The notes: a model not told the origin generated them from the letters alone. DNA of 64,000 bases from Vallicoccus soli (GCF_003594885.1 NZ_QZEZ01000005.1:124001-188000); one strand, 5' to 3'; numbered from the stretch's first letter, positions 45,134-54,833 are shown. A program made the numbers and translations.

Positions 45134-45145
45134 GAGTATGCAGGA

Positions 45146-46573
<1,428 letters not shown>

Positions 46574-46580
46574 GGCCCGG

Positions 46581-46586
46581 ACGCTA
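46581..46586 (-). promoter_or_regulatory. TAGCGT -10 of the beta-glucosidase gene
   Basis: The element sits seven bases before the ATG at 46573, inside the 3' end of the MarR gene (its stop codon region). This would make the glucosidase separately transcribed. Confidence 0.4.
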
Positions 46587-47042
46587 CCCGCCCACCTGGC
46601 GGCGCCTGGCCTCGGCGGTCAGGTCGCGCACGTCGCGCAGGAACGCGAGCACGGCCTCCTGCCCCCCCGGGTCGAGCGCGGCGAAGCGCTCGCGGACGCC
46701 CGCCCCGAGCGGGCCGAACATCGCGCGCCCCGCGTCGCGCGCCTTGTCCTGCATCTCCAGCACGACCCGCCGGCGGTCCTCCGGGTGCCGGCGCCGGCGC
46801 AGGTGCCCGGAGCGCTCGAGCCGGTCGACGAGCGCGGTGGTCGCCGGCGCGGACAGCCCGAGCCGCCGGGCGAGCTGCCCGGGGGAGAGCGGTTCCCCGG
46901 CGCGCTCGGCGTCCATGACGTGCACCAGGGCGTCGAGGTCGGTGCGGTGCAGCCCGTGCGCCGCGGCCATCGCGTCGCCCATGCGGTCGGTCTCGACGCT
47001 GATGGCGCGCAGCAGCTCCGCGACCTCGTACGCCCCGCCCAC
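46584..47042 (-). CDS. MarR-family transcriptional regulator
   Basis: A winged-helix dimeric repressor of about 152 residues. The first helices read YEVAELLRAISVETDRMGDAM. The recognition part is LSPGQLARRLGLSAPATTALVDRLERSGHLRR, followed by the wing RHPEDRRRVVLEM. It is divergent from an MMPL transporter, the classical layout for MarR control of efflux. The start is uncertain. GTG at 47042 has GGAGGT at a proper distance; GTG at 47072 adds ten residues but follows TAGGGT with no spacer. Its likely target is the gap 47073-47122. Confidence 0.88.
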   Translation of the reverse strand: MGGAYEVAELLRAISVETDRMGDAMAAAHGLHRTDLDALVHVMDAERAGEPLSPGQLARRLGLSAPATTALVDRLERSGHLRRRRHPEDRRRVVLEMQDKARDAGRAMFGPLGAGVRERFAALDPGGQEAVLAFLRDVRDLTAEARRRQVGG

Positions 47043-47072
47043 CGCACCTCCGCTCGCCGTACCGCCCCGCAC

Positions 47073-47100
47073 ACCCTACTCTTTCCATCGTCGAACGTTC
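47073..47100. promoter_or_regulatory. MarR/MMPL divergent control region with GAACGTTC palindrome
   Basis: GAACGTTC (47093-47100) is a perfect 8-base palindrome flanked on both sides by TCGTC. It overlaps the expected start site of the MMPL promoter. A reverse TAGGGT (47078-47073) can serve the MarR gene. This is a plausible MarR operator by position, not proven. Confidence 0.5.
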
Positions 47101-47122
47101 TCGTCGTGGAAGGACCAGGCTC

Positions 47123-49216
47123 ATGGGCATCGCGGAGCGGGCGCGGCACCTCGTCACGGGACGGCGCTCGGCGTGGGTCGTGCTGCTCGTGGCGGTGGTG
47201 CTCTCGGGGCTCGCCCTCGGGCTGCGCGGGGAGGCGCCGTCGAGCGGCGACCCGACGTCGGGGCTGCCGGCGTCCGCGGAGTCGGCGCGGGCCGCCGCCC
47301 TGCAGCGGGAGCTGCCGAGCGGCCAGCTCGACCCCGCCGTCGTCGTCTACGCCCGCGGCGGCGACCCGCTCACCGCGCAGGACCGCGCCGCGGCGGCGCA
47401 GGACGCGGGGGAGCTGCGCGCGCTGGCCGTCGGGGGCGCGCTGCCGCCCCCGCTGCCGTCGGAGGACGGCACCGCCCTCGTCCTCACCGTGCCGCTGCAG
47501 GCCGACCGCGACTCCGAGCGCGTGGCCCGGGTGGTCGAGGAGGTCCGCGAGGTCGTGCGCGCCGGGCTGCCGGACGGGCTGAGCGCGCAGGTGACCGGCG
47601 GGGCGGCCTTCACCACCGACCTCGCCGGCGTCTTCGACGGCGCGGACGTCACGCTGCTCGGCGCCACCGTGGTCGTCGTGGCGCTGCTGCTGCTCGTGAC
47701 CTACCGCAGCCCGTTCCTCTGGCTCGTCCCGCTGCTCGTCGTCGCGGTGGGGGACCAGGTCGCGGCGTCGCTGCTGACGATCGTCGCCCGGGCGTCGGGC
47801 ACGCCGCTCGACCCGTCGACCGAGGGCATCAGCTCGATCCTGGTGTTCGGCGCCGGCACGAACTACGCCCTGCTGCTCATCGCCCGCTACCGCGAGGAGC
47901 TGCGCCGCACCGAGGACCGGCGGCAGGCGATGCGCGACGCCCTGACCGGCGCCGGCCCGGCCGTCCTGGCCAGCGCCGGCACCGTCGTGCTGTCGCTGCT
48001 CTGCCTGCTCGCGGCGTCGCTGACCTTCAACCGCGACATCGGGCTGGCCGGCGCGCTGGGCATCACGGTCGCGCTCGTGTACGCCCTCGTCGTGCTGCCC
48101 GCCGCCCTCGTCGTGCTGCCCCGCGGCGTCTTCTGGCCGTTCGTGCCGCGGGTCGGGCAGGGGGACAGGGCGCTGCACGGGCCCTGGGCGCGGGTCGGCG
48201 CCGCGGTGGCCCGGCGGCCGGTCGCCGTGGTGCTGCTCAGCGCGCTCGCGGTCGCGGTGCTCGCCGCGGGCACGCTCGGCGTGCGGGTCGGGCTGTCCCA
48301 GACGGAGCAGTTCCGCGAGCGGGTCGAGGCCGTCGAGGGGCAGGAGACGCTCGCCCGCTCGTTCTCCGCGGGGGCGTCGCAGCCGCTGTCCGTCGTGGCG
48401 CCCGTCGCGGACGCGGACGCCGTCGCGGCGGCCGCGCTCGAGGTGCCGGGGGTGTCCGACGCGCGCGTCACCGAGCGCGCCGAGGACCTCGCCGCCGTGC
48501 AGGTGGTCGTCGACGCCGCCGCGGGCACGGACGCGAGCGACGCCGCCATCGAGGGGCTGCGCGAGCGCCTCGACGACGTCGGCGGCGGGACCGCCCTCGT
48601 CGGCGGCCCGGTGGCCACCGAGCACGACACCCGCGAGGCCGCCGCCCGCGACCGGCTCGTCGTCATCCCGCTGGTGCTCGTCGTCGTGCTCGCCGTGCTG
48701 GCGGTGCTCCTGCGGGCGCTCGTCGCACCGGTGGTGCTCGTGGCGACGGTCGTCGCGACGTACTTCGCCGCGCTGGGCGCGAGCGCCCTGATCGTCACGC
48801 GGTGGTTCGGCGACCCGGCGCTCGACGCCAACGTGCCGCTCGTGGGGTTCCTCTTCCTCGTGGCGCTGGGCGTCGACTACAACATCTTCCTCACGACGCG
48901 GGCCCGCGAGGAGGCCCCGCGGGTCGGTACGCGCCGCGGCGTCCTCGTCGCGCTCGCCGTCACCGGCGGGGTCATCACGAGCGCCGGCGTCCTGCTCGCC
49001 GCCGTCTTCGCGGTGCTCGGGGTGCTGCCGCTCATCCTCCTCGGCCAGCTCGGCGTGCTCGTCGGCCTCGGCGTCCTGCTGGACACCCTCCTGGTCCGCT
49101 CCCTCGTCGTGCCCGCCCTCGTGCTGCTCCTCGGCCCGCGCTTCTGGTGGCCGTCGCGCCTCGCCCGCGAGGCGGAGCCGGAGCGGCGCGAGCCGGTGCG
49201 CGCCGGCGCCGGCTGA
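47123..49216 (+). CDS. MMPL/RND-family transporter
   Basis: A 697-residue permease with two repeats of six-helix type: helix 1 (about 18-38), an extracellular domain, helices 2-6 (about 185-340), then a second copy (about 370-670). Landmarks are VTGGAAFTTDLAGVF, the IDD-like GADVTLLGA, SSILVFGAGTNYALLLIARYREEL and VALGVDYNIFLTTRAREEA. The Gly-x3-Asp-Tyr motif of the proton-relay helix is kept in the second half but in the first half the Asp is Asn (GAGTNYALL). It probably exports lipids or drugs under control of the divergent MarR protein. SD is AAGGA. Confidence 0.92.
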   Translation: MGIAERARHLVTGRRSAWVVLLVAVVLSGLALGLRGEAPSSGDPTSGLPASAESARAAALQRELPSGQLDPAVVVYARGGDPLTAQDRAAAAQDAGELRALAVGGALPPPLPSEDGTALVLTVPLQADRDSERVARVVEEVREVVRAGLPDGLSAQVTGGAAFTTDLAGVFDGADVTLLGATVVVVALLLLVTYRSPFLWLVPLLVVAVGDQVAASLLTIVARASGTPLDPSTEGISSILVFGAGTNYALLLIARYREELRRTEDRRQAMRDALTGAGPAVLASAGTVVLSLLCLLAASLTFNRDIGLAGALGITVALVYALVVLPAALVVLPRGVFWPFVPRVGQGDRALHGPWARVGAAVARRPVAVVLLSALAVAVLAAGTLGVRVGLSQTEQFRERVEAVEGQETLARSFSAGASQPLSVVAPVADADAVAAAALEVPGVSDARVTERAEDLAAVQVVVDAAAGTDASDAAIEGLRERLDDVGGGTALVGGPVATEHDTREAAARDRLVVIPLVLVVVLAVLAVLLRALVAPVVLVATVVATYFAALGASALIVTRWFGDPALDANVPLVGFLFLVALGVDYNIFLTTRAREEAPRVGTRRGVLVALAVTGGVITSAGVLLAAVFAVLGVLPLILLGQLGVLVGLGVLLDTLLVRSLVVPALVLLLGPRFWWPSRLAREAEPERREPVRAGAG

Positions 49217-49405
49217 GGGTCCTGCCCGTGGCGCGCCCCTCCTCGGGCGGGCAGCGCCGACGACGCTCCCGGCGCCGCGCCGTCCGCGCACGACCACGGC
49301 ACGGTCCGGGGCGGCGGCGCGCAGCGCGAGCTGCCCACCCTCCTCGGGGACGCGACGGGCCCGCTCGTCCCGGCCAGCACGGGCGGCGGGGCTCAGAAGC
49401 GGTAG
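49217..49405 (+). other. 62-codon in-frame open stretch after the MMPL stop, with coding-like codon bias
   Basis: After the MMPL TGA (49214-49216) the same frame stays open until TAG at 49403-49405, overlapping the PIG-L gene end. Nearly every third base is G or C, and the text from about 49256 on reads like protein (HDHGTVRGGGAQRELPTLLG). There is no start codon with a ribosome site. It may be a decayed extension or remnant, or chance in GC-rich DNA. Confidence 0.3.
49222..49254 (+). terminator. weak hairpin after the MMPL gene
   Basis: Arms CTGCCCG (49222-49228) and CGGGCAG (49248-49254) enclose a 19-base loop. There is no T-tract, so termination is uncertain. Confidence 0.35.
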
Positions 49406-50121
49406 ACCTCCACCGCGAGCGCCGGGCGACCGCCGAACCGGGTGCCGGCCTGCTCGAGGAACACGCGCAGGAACTCCGGGTCCGCCATCGGGTGGTCCCC
49501 GAGCCCCTCGAGGTAGGCGCGGTGCTCGCGCAGCGAGGCGATGCCCGCGTCGACGGTGGCGGAGACGTCGATCGCGTGGGTGGCGAGGGGGGACCCGGCG
49601 ACGAGCGCGGCGCGGACCTGGTGCGGCGGGCCGAGCTCGGGGAAGACCCACCGGTTCCCGGCGTCGCCCGCGGCGTCGAGCCCGGCCTGGCCCACGGCGC
49701 GGTGGTCGGGGGAGTTCAGCGTCCCCGGCGCCCACGTCTCGCGGTGGTTGAACAGCAGCAGCGTGTCCGGGCGGTGCCGGCGCACCGCGGCGGTGATGTC
49801 GCGGCGCAGCGGCACCCCGTACTCGACGACGCCGTCGGGGTGGTCGAGGAACTCCACGACCTCGACGCCGACGACGCGGGCGCTCGCGCGCTGCTCCTCC
49901 TCGCGGACGCGGGCGCACTCGGCGGGCTCCAGCCCGTCGATGCCGGCCTCGCCGCGGGTGGCGAGCAGGTACGCGACCTCGTGCCCGGCGGCCGTCCAGG
50001 CCGCGACGGCCGCGGCGGCGCCGTACTCCACGTCGTCGGGGTGCGCGACCACCGCGAGCACGCGGCCGATCTCGAGGTCGAGGGGTGCGAGGTCCGGCTG
50101 CTCGTCCACGAGGGGCAGCAT
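49393..50121 (-). CDS. PIG-L family deacetylase (LmbE/MshB-like)
   Basis: A 242-residue zinc-dependent N-deacetylase of the GlcNAc-PI/MshB fold. The zinc motif AHPDDVEYG starts near residue 27, and the later metal/catalytic His lies in NSPDHRAVGQAGLDAA. YLLATRGEAGIDG and EFLDHPDGVVEYG are typical. It could act on a mycothiol precursor, a GlcNAc conjugate or an antibiotic; no mycothiol genes are beside it. The conserved His-x-Pro-Asp-Asp is intact, so it is likely active. It is divergent from the small ABM gene. Confidence 0.88.
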   Translation of the reverse strand: MLPLVDEQPDLAPLDLEIGRVLAVVAHPDDVEYGAAAAVAAWTAAGHEVAYLLATRGEAGIDGLEPAECARVREEEQRASARVVGVEVVEFLDHPDGVVEYGVPLRRDITAAVRRHRPDTLLLFNHRETWAPGTLNSPDHRAVGQAGLDAAGDAGNRWVFPELGPPHQVRAALVAGSPLATHAIDVSATVDAGIASLREHRAYLEGLGDHPMADPEFLRVFLEQAGTRFGGRPALAVEVYRF

Positions 50122-50143
50122 GCCCGAGCCGCGCCGGGTGTGC

Positions 50144-50149
50144 GAGGCT
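50144..50149 (+). promoter_or_regulatory. -10-like GAGGCT before the ABM gene
   Basis: GAGGCT ends seven bases before the ATG at 50157 and there is no ribosome site. It matches the leaderless pattern apart from the first base. Confidence 0.4.
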
Positions 50150-50156
50150 GCGCCGC

Positions 50157-50441
50157 ATGGTGCTCGAGGTCGCTCTCATCGACGTGGTGCCCGGCTCGGA
50201 GGACGCCATGGCGGCGGCGTACGGCGAGGCGAGGACGGTCATCACCGCGGCCGAGGGCTGCCGGTCGGCGCGGATGACCCGCGGCGTGGAGACCCCCGAC
50301 CGCTTCGTGCTGCTCGTCGAGTGGGACTCCGTCGAGGCGCACGAGGCGTTCCGCGCGAGCGAGGCGTTCGGGCGCTGGCGGGCGCTCATCGGCCCGCACT
50401 TCGCCGGCCCGCCGCGCGTCGAGCACTTCACCGACGTCTGA
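50157..50441 (+). CDS. antibiotic biosynthesis monooxygenase (ABM) domain protein
   Basis: A 94-residue ferredoxin-like ABM domain: MVLEVALIDVVPGSEDAM, a middle EARTVITAAEGCRSARMTRG, FVLLVEWDSVEAHEAFRAS and GPHFAGPPRVEHF, as in YgiN-type quinol monooxygenases and heme-degrading relatives. Whether it acts on a quinone, heme or other aromatic cannot be told. The ATG was chosen over a longer open frame because homology begins there and GAGGCT sits seven bases upstream. It is single and divergent from the PIG-L gene. Confidence 0.88.
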   Translation: MVLEVALIDVVPGSEDAMAAAYGEARTVITAAEGCRSARMTRGVETPDRFVLLVEWDSVEAHEAFRASEAFGRWRALIGPHFAGPPRVEHFTDV

Positions 50442-50453
50442 GGCGCCCCCGGG

Positions 50454-50888
50454 TCAGCGCGCCTGCGCCACGTAGTCCTGCAGCGCCGTCCGCTCCCGCT
50501 CCAGCTCGTCGATCCGGTGCTTGACGACGTCGCCGATGCTGACGATCCCCGCCAGCGCGCCGTCGGCCAGCACGGGGACGTGGCGGACCCGCTGCGTCGT
50601 CATGAGGACCATGAGCTCCTCCACGGTCGTGGAGGGGGCGGCGGTGCGCACGTCCGGCGTGGCGATCGCGGCGACCGGCAGGTCGAGGGCCCCGGCACCG
50701 TGGGCGGCCAGGGCGGCGACGACGTCGCGCTCGCTGACGATCCCGGTGACCCGGGCGCCGTCCAGCGACACGACCACCGCCCCGATGCGCCGCCCGGTGA
50801 GCAGGTCGACGAGGTCGCGGACGGGGGTCTCCGGGGCCACGGTGACGACGTCCGTCCCCTTGGCGGCGAGCAGTCGGCTCACGAGCAC
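50454..50888 (-). CDS. CBS-domain pair protein
   Basis: A 144-residue protein made of two CBS domains, which bind adenosyl ligands. The first runs over VVTVAPETPVRDLVDLL and IGAVVVSLDGARVTGIVSERDVV, the second over VRTAAPSTTVEELMVLM and VRHVPVLADGALAGIVSIGDVV. The C-terminal helix HRIDELERERTALQDYV is coiled. Such stand-alone pairs are often stress or hypoxia proteins in actinobacteria. The GTG has GGAGG five bases upstream; the alternative long frame lacks homology. Confidence 0.9.
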   Translation of the reverse strand: MLVSRLLAAKGTDVVTVAPETPVRDLVDLLTGRRIGAVVVSLDGARVTGIVSERDVVAALAAHGAGALDLPVAAIATPDVRTAAPSTTVEELMVLMTTQRVRHVPVLADGALAGIVSIGDVVKHRIDELERERTALQDYVAQAR

Positions 50889-50961
50889 GGCGACCTCCCG
50901 GGGTCCGCCGGGCCGGGCGCTCCCGGCCCGTGCGCCCCCGACGCTAGACCCGTCGGGCCGC

Positions 50962-51129
50962 TCAGTCGAGGTACGCCTGCGCCAGCCACCGGCCCTGCTC
51001 GTCCTGCCTGCCCGTGGGCAGGTAGGACCAGCCGCACTCGCGGTGCACGACCCGGTCGCGCGGCACGTTGAGCTCGTGGAACTCCACGGTGCGGCCCTCC
51101 GCGGGGCCGCCGACCAGGACGTACAGCAC
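50962..51129 (-). CDS. short hypothetical protein (55 residues)
   Basis: The chain starts VLYVLVGGPAEGRTVEFHEL and ends RWLAQAYLD, with RVVHRECGWSYLPTG between. GAGGAG lies seven bases before the GTG. It reads like a small conserved actinobacterial protein but I do not recognise a family. It is a stand-alone gene on the reverse strand, divergent from the DUF2277 gene. Confidence 0.6.
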   Translation of the reverse strand: MLYVLVGGPAEGRTVEFHELNVPRDRVVHRECGWSYLPTGRQDEQGRWLAQAYLD

Positions 51130-51222
51130 GGTGCGCTCCTCACGTGGTCGCCGCTCCGGCACCGTACCGACCGCGCCGGACCGCGCGCCGGAAACCCGGC
51201 TGACCGGGGGCCCCGCCGCGCG

Positions 51223-51228
51223 TACCGT
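51223..51228 (+). promoter_or_regulatory. -10-like TACCGT before the DUF2277 gene
   Basis: TACCGT ends seven bases before the ATG at 51236. No ribosome site is present. Confidence 0.5.
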
Positions 51229-51235
51229 CGGCCGC

Positions 51236-51445
51236 ATGTGCCGCAGCATCAAGACGCTCCGCCCGCCGTACGTCGAGCAGGTCCAGGAGGACGACGTGCG
51301 CGCCGCGGCGCTGCAGTACGTCCGCAAGGTCAGCGGCTTCCGCGCCCCGTCGCCGGCCAACGCCGAGGCGTTCCAGGACGCGGTCGACGCGGTGACCGCC
51401 GCGACCGAGGAGCTGCTGGGCCGGCTGCGGGTCGGGGCCCGGTGA
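51236..51445 (+). CDS. DUF2277-family protein
   Basis: A 69-residue protein starting MCRSIKTLRPPYVEQVQEDD, the near-invariant opening of DUF2277, then ALQYVRKVSGFRAPSPANA and a short helix. The function is unknown; it is widespread in bacteria. The second residue Cys and IKTLRPP motif are conserved. The ATG has TACCGT seven bases upstream. Its stop overlaps the GNAT gene by GTGA, so the two are coupled. Confidence 0.92.
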   Translation: MCRSIKTLRPPYVEQVQEDDVRAAALQYVRKVSGFRAPSPANAEAFQDAVDAVTAATEELLGRLRVGAR

Positions 51446-52428
51446 CCTGGCGGGTCGACCGCTGGCAGCGCGGCGACGAGCCCTCGCTGCGGGCGTGGTT
51501 CGACGCGCGGGACAGCGCGTTCCGGCACGACCACCGCGGCCTGCCCGACGACCCCTGGGAGGAGGTGCGCCTCGTCGCGTCGACCGACCGGCCCGCGACG
51601 GCGACCGAGCGGCTCGTGCTGCGCACGGAGTCCGGCGACGTCGTGGGCGGCGCCCAGGTCGACCTGCCGCTGGAGGACAACGAGGACGTCGCGGAGGTCG
51701 ACGTGTTCGTGGCGCCACCGCACCGCCGCAGGGGCGGCGGCACGGCCCTGCTCGGCGCCGTGCGCGAGGTGGCGCGCGGGCACGGGCGCACGAGGCTGGT
51801 GGCGGAGGTCGGCGGGCCGCTGGGGGAGGAGCCCCCCGGCGCCGCGTTCGCCCGCGCGCACGGGGGCAGCGCCGCGCTCGCGGAGGTCCGGCGGGTGCTC
51901 GACCTGCAGGGAGCGCAGCTCGACCCGCCACCCGTGCCCGGGGGCTACGAGGCGCTGGGCTGGACCGGGACGCCCGACGACGCGCTGCTGGAGGACCTCG
52001 CGCGGCTGCGGGTCGCGATGTCGGTGGACGTGCCCATGGGCGACCTCGACTGGAAGCCCGAGCGCTGGGACGCCGGGCGCACCAGGGCCTCGTACGAGTG
52101 GCCGCACGAGTGCGGGCGCACCGTCGTCAGCACCGCGGTCCGCCACACGGCGAGCGGGCGCCTCGTCGGCTGGACCGACCTCGCCGCCTCGCGGTTCACG
52201 CCGGAGCACGCCTACCAGTGGGACCTCCTGGTCGACCGCGACCACCGCGGTCACGGCCTGGGCCTGGTGCTCAAGGTCCTGAACCTGCGGCGCTTCCGCG
52301 AGGCGTGCCCGGGCAGCCGCTGCGTCCACACCTGGAACGCGGCGGTCAACCGCCACATGATCGCCATCAACGAGGCGGTGGGCTTCCGACCGCTCGAGGA
52401 GTGGGAGGAGTGGCTGCTGCCGCTGTGA
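51442..52428 (+). CDS. GNAT acetyltransferase with two GNAT domains
   Basis: A 328-residue protein with two Gcn5-related N-acetyltransferase halves. The first has VDVFVAPPHRRRGGGTALLGAV, the acetyl-CoA Q/R-x2-G-x-G loop in RRRGGGTAL. The second has WDLLVDRDHRGHGLGLVLKVL (DHRGHGLG loop) and TWNAAVNRHMIAINEAVGF. The double arrangement resembles mycothiol synthase and other tandem GNATs; the substrate is not known. The first half may have lost activity, since it lacks a clear acceptor pocket motif. The GTG start lies in the DUF2277 stop. Confidence 0.85.
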   Translation: MTWRVDRWQRGDEPSLRAWFDARDSAFRHDHRGLPDDPWEEVRLVASTDRPATATERLVLRTESGDVVGGAQVDLPLEDNEDVAEVDVFVAPPHRRRGGGTALLGAVREVARGHGRTRLVAEVGGPLGEEPPGAAFARAHGGSAALAEVRRVLDLQGAQLDPPPVPGGYEALGWTGTPDDALLEDLARLRVAMSVDVPMGDLDWKPERWDAGRTRASYEWPHECGRTVVSTAVRHTASGRLVGWTDLAASRFTPEHAYQWDLLVDRDHRGHGLGLVLKVLNLRRFREACPGSRCVHTWNAAVNRHMIAINEAVGFRPLEEWEEWLLPL

Positions 52429-52435
52429 GCCGTGC

Positions 52436-52441
52436 GAGGCT
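52436..52441 (+). promoter_or_regulatory. -10-like GAGGCT before the DUF1349 gene
   Basis: GAGGCT ends six bases before the GTG at 52448 and no ribosome site is seen. Confidence 0.4.
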
Positions 52442-52447
52442 CGCCCC

Positions 52448-53041
52448 GTGACGACGCGCGTCCCCTGGTCGCAGGGCACCTGGCTCAACCCGCCGCCCGA
52501 GGCGCGGGAGGACGGCGGGGACCTCGTGGTGCTCGCCGCCGGCGGCAGCGACCTGTGGCGCACCACCTCGTACGGGTTCGTCCGCGACAGCGGCCACGCC
52601 CTGCTCGCCCCGCTCGCCGCCGGCGAGGCCGTCGAGGTCTCCTTCGTCGCCGCGCACGACCGGCTCTACGACCAGGCCGGGGTCCTCGTGCGGGTCGACG
52701 AGCGGACCTGGACCAAGGCCGGCGTGGAGGTGAGCGACGGCGCACCGCAGCTCGGCGCCGTCGTCACCCGCGGCGCCTCCGACTGGTCGATGGCGCCCGT
52801 GCCGGAGTGGGCGGGGACGACGGTCACGGTGCGCGCGAGCCGCGCCGGCGACGCCCTGACCCTGCGCGCCCGCAGCGGCGGCGGGCCGTGGCGGATGCTG
52901 CGCCTCGCCCCGCTGGACCCGGGCGCGGCGGCGCTGGCGGGGCCGTACCTCTGCGCCCCGCAGGGGGAGGGGCTGCGGGTGCGCTTCACCCGCTGGGCCA
53001 CCGGGCCCGCCGACACGGGGCTGCACGACCCGGTCGCCTGA
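52448..53041 (+). CDS. DUF1349-family (concanavalin-like) protein
   Basis: A 197-residue beta-jellyroll protein. Landmarks are DLWRTTSYGFVRDSGHALL, EVSFVAAHDRLYDQAGVLVRVDE, RTWTKAGVEVSDGAPQLGAVVT, DWSMAPVPEW and RSGGGPWRMLRLAPL, all typical of the YesU/regulation-of-enolase type DUF1349. The fold suggests carbohydrate binding but no activity is established. It has no signal peptide. Confidence 0.88.
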   Translation: MTTRVPWSQGTWLNPPPEAREDGGDLVVLAAGGSDLWRTTSYGFVRDSGHALLAPLAAGEAVEVSFVAAHDRLYDQAGVLVRVDERTWTKAGVEVSDGAPQLGAVVTRGASDWSMAPVPEWAGTTVTVRASRAGDALTLRARSGGGPWRMLRLAPLDPGAAALAGPYLCAPQGEGLRVRFTRWATGPADTGLHDPVA

Positions 53042-53062
53042 CCGCGCGCCGCGCTGCGTCCC

Positions 53063-53091
53063 TTGACAGCCGCCGCCGCCGGGCGGAGGGT
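53063..53091 (+). promoter_or_regulatory. promoter TTGACA-17-GAGGGT of the secreted peptidase
   Basis: The -35 TTGACA is at 53063-53068 and the -10-like GAGGGT at 53086-53091, with a 17-base spacer. It is one of only two strong -35 boxes noticed in the window. The message would have a leader of about 40 bases with a GGAGG site. Confidence 0.55.
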
Positions 53092-53139
53092 CGCCCCGCC
53101 GGGGGCGGGCGTCGCCCCCGCCGTCGACCAGGAGGTCCT

Positions 53140-54777
53140 GTGACCAGGTCCCTCACCCGCTGCGCCGTGGGGCTCCTCGCCGCCGCCGCGCTCGCGGTGC
53201 CCACCACCGCGGCCACCGCCGCGCCCGCCCCCGTCGCGCCGGCGCCGACCGCGCCCGCCGCCAGCGGGGGGACCGTCGACTGGGGCCCGTGCGAGGACGG
53301 CACCCTGCAGGCGTACGGCGCCGAGTGCGGCTTCGTCAGCGTCCCGCTCGACCACGACCGCCCGCGCGGCGAGCAGATCCGCCTGGCGGTCTCGCGCGTC
53401 GAGCACACCGTCCCGGACGACGAGTACCAGGGCGTCATGCTCGTCAACCCCGGCGGGCCCGGCGGCTCCGGGCTCGTGTTCTCCGTGCTCCAGACGTTCG
53501 TCCCGGACGGGGCCGGTGCCGCGTACGACTGGATCGGGTTCGACCCGCGCGGGGTCGGCGCGAGCGAGCCGTCGCTGTCCTGCGACCCGGGCTACTTCGG
53601 GTACGACCGGCCGCCGTACGACCCGGTCACCCCGGCCGTCGAGCGGGCCTGGCTGCGCCGGGCCGCGGGCTACGCGGCGGACTGCGCGCGCGCCGGCGGC
53701 GACCTGCTCGAGCACCTCACGACCCGCGACAACGTCCGCGACATGGAGCACATCCGCCGCGCCCTGGGCGAGCGGCGGATCAACTTCTACGGCTTCTCCT
53801 ACGGCACCTACCTCGGGCAGGTCTACGCGACGCTCTACCCGCAGCGGGTGCGCCGCATGGTGCTGGACAGCAACGTCGACCCGCGCAACGTCTGGTACCG
53901 CGCGAACCTCAACCAGGACGTCGCGTTCGACCGCAACATCCAGCTGTTCTTCGCCTGGGTCGCGCGGTACGACGAGGTCTACCACCTCGGGAGGAGCCGC
54001 AAGGCGGTCAGCGCCCGCTGGTACGCCGAGAAGGCCGAGCTGCGCGACGCCCCCGCGGCCGGGCTCGTCGGGCCCAGCGAGTGGACCGACATCGTCCTCG
54101 GCGCCGGGTACGACGAGGGGGCCTGGCCGGGCACCGCCGAGCTGTTCGCCGCGTGGGCGCACGACGGCGACGCCCAGGCGCTCGTCGAGGCGTACGGCGA
54201 GCCCGAGGACATCGAGGGCGGCTACCCCGTCTACCTCGGCACGCAGTGCACCGACGTGCAGTGGCCGACGTCGTGGGAGCAGTGGCGGCGCGACAACACC
54301 CGCATCGCCGAGCGCGCGCCGTTCGAGACCTGGGCGAACGCCTGGTACAACGCGCCCTGCCTGTTCTGGCCCGCCACGGCGGACCGGCCGGTGCGCGTGG
54401 ACGGGCGCCGCGCACCGGCCGTCCTGCTCGTGAGCGAGACGCTCGACGCGGCGACGCCGTACGCGGGCAACCTCGAGGTCCGCGAGCGGTTCCCGCGCTC
54501 GCGGCTCATCGCCACCGAGGGCGGCGCGACGCACGCGAACTCCCTCGCCGGCAACGCCTGCGTCGACGACCGGATCGCGGCGTACCTCGCCACCGGCGAG
54601 CTGCCGCGGCGCGTGCGGGGGCGCACCGCCGACGTGGTCTGCGAGCGCCTGCCCGAGCCGGTGCCCGCAGCGCCGGCCGCCGCCGCGCGCACGCTGGGCG
54701 CGACCCCGGCCCCGGCGCCCGCCCCGGCCCAGGACGGCCTGCGCGACGCGCTCCGCGCGGAGACGTACGGCCGCTGA
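53140..54777 (+). CDS. secreted alpha/beta hydrolase, tripeptidyl aminopeptidase (TAP) type
   Basis: Exported serine hydrolase of 545 residues. A signal peptide spans about 1-30 ([19 protein letters not shown]). The oxyanion region is [11 protein letters not shown] and the nucleophile elbow is GFSYGTYLG with Ser220. Asp436 in SETLDAATP and His465 in GATHANS complete the triad, the latter two in the TAP-like C-terminal domain. Extra Cys residues are spread through the cap. Streptomyces relatives remove tripeptides from secreted proteins. The Pro/Ala tail (about 505-530) is likely disordered. The GTG has GGAGG four bases upstream. Confidence 0.9.
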   Translation: MTRSLTRCAVGLLAAAALAVPTTAATAAPAPVAPAPTAPAASGGTVDWGPCEDGTLQAYGAECGFVSVPLDHDRPRGEQIRLAVSRVEHTVPDDEYQGVMLVNPGGPGGSGLVFSVLQTFVPDGAGAAYDWIGFDPRGVGASEPSLSCDPGYFGYDRPPYDPVTPAVERAWLRRAAGYAADCARAGGDLLEHLTTRDNVRDMEHIRRALGERRINFYGFSYGTYLGQVYATLYPQRVRRMVLDSNVDPRNVWYRANLNQDVAFDRNIQLFFAWVARYDEVYHLGRSRKAVSARWYAEKAELRDAPAAGLVGPSEWTDIVLGAGYDEGAWPGTAELFAAWAHDGDAQALVEAYGEPEDIEGGYPVYLGTQCTDVQWPTSWEQWRRDNTRIAERAPFETWANAWYNAPCLFWPATADRPVRVDGRRAPAVLLVSETLDAATPYAGNLEVRERFPRSRLIATEGGATHANSLAGNACVDDRIAAYLATGELPRRVRGRTADVVCERLPEPVPAAPAAAARTLGATPAPAPAPAQDGLRDALRAETYGR

Positions 54778-54800
54778 GGCCGCGTCAGGCCGTGTGAGGC

Positions 54801-54822
54801 CGGGGGACCGGCCGCGCCCCCG
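54801..54822 (+). terminator. short GC hairpin after the peptidase gene
   Basis: CGGGGG (54801-54806) can pair with CCCCCG (54817-54822) over a 10-base loop. It has no T-tract and lies just before the next promoter. Confidence 0.35.
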
Positions 54823-54827
54823 TGCGG

Positions 54828-54833
54828 TTCGAT
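54828..54833 (+). promoter_or_regulatory. -10-like TTCGAT before the CYTH-like gene
   Basis: TTCGAT ends six bases before GTG 54840. This supports that start over the GTG at 54822. Confidence 0.35.

Noticed and set aside
47070-47072. GTG at 47072 as the MarR start
   Set aside because: It directly abuts a TAGGGT box with no spacer, while GTG at 47042 has GGAGGT at normal distance; kept as an alternative only.
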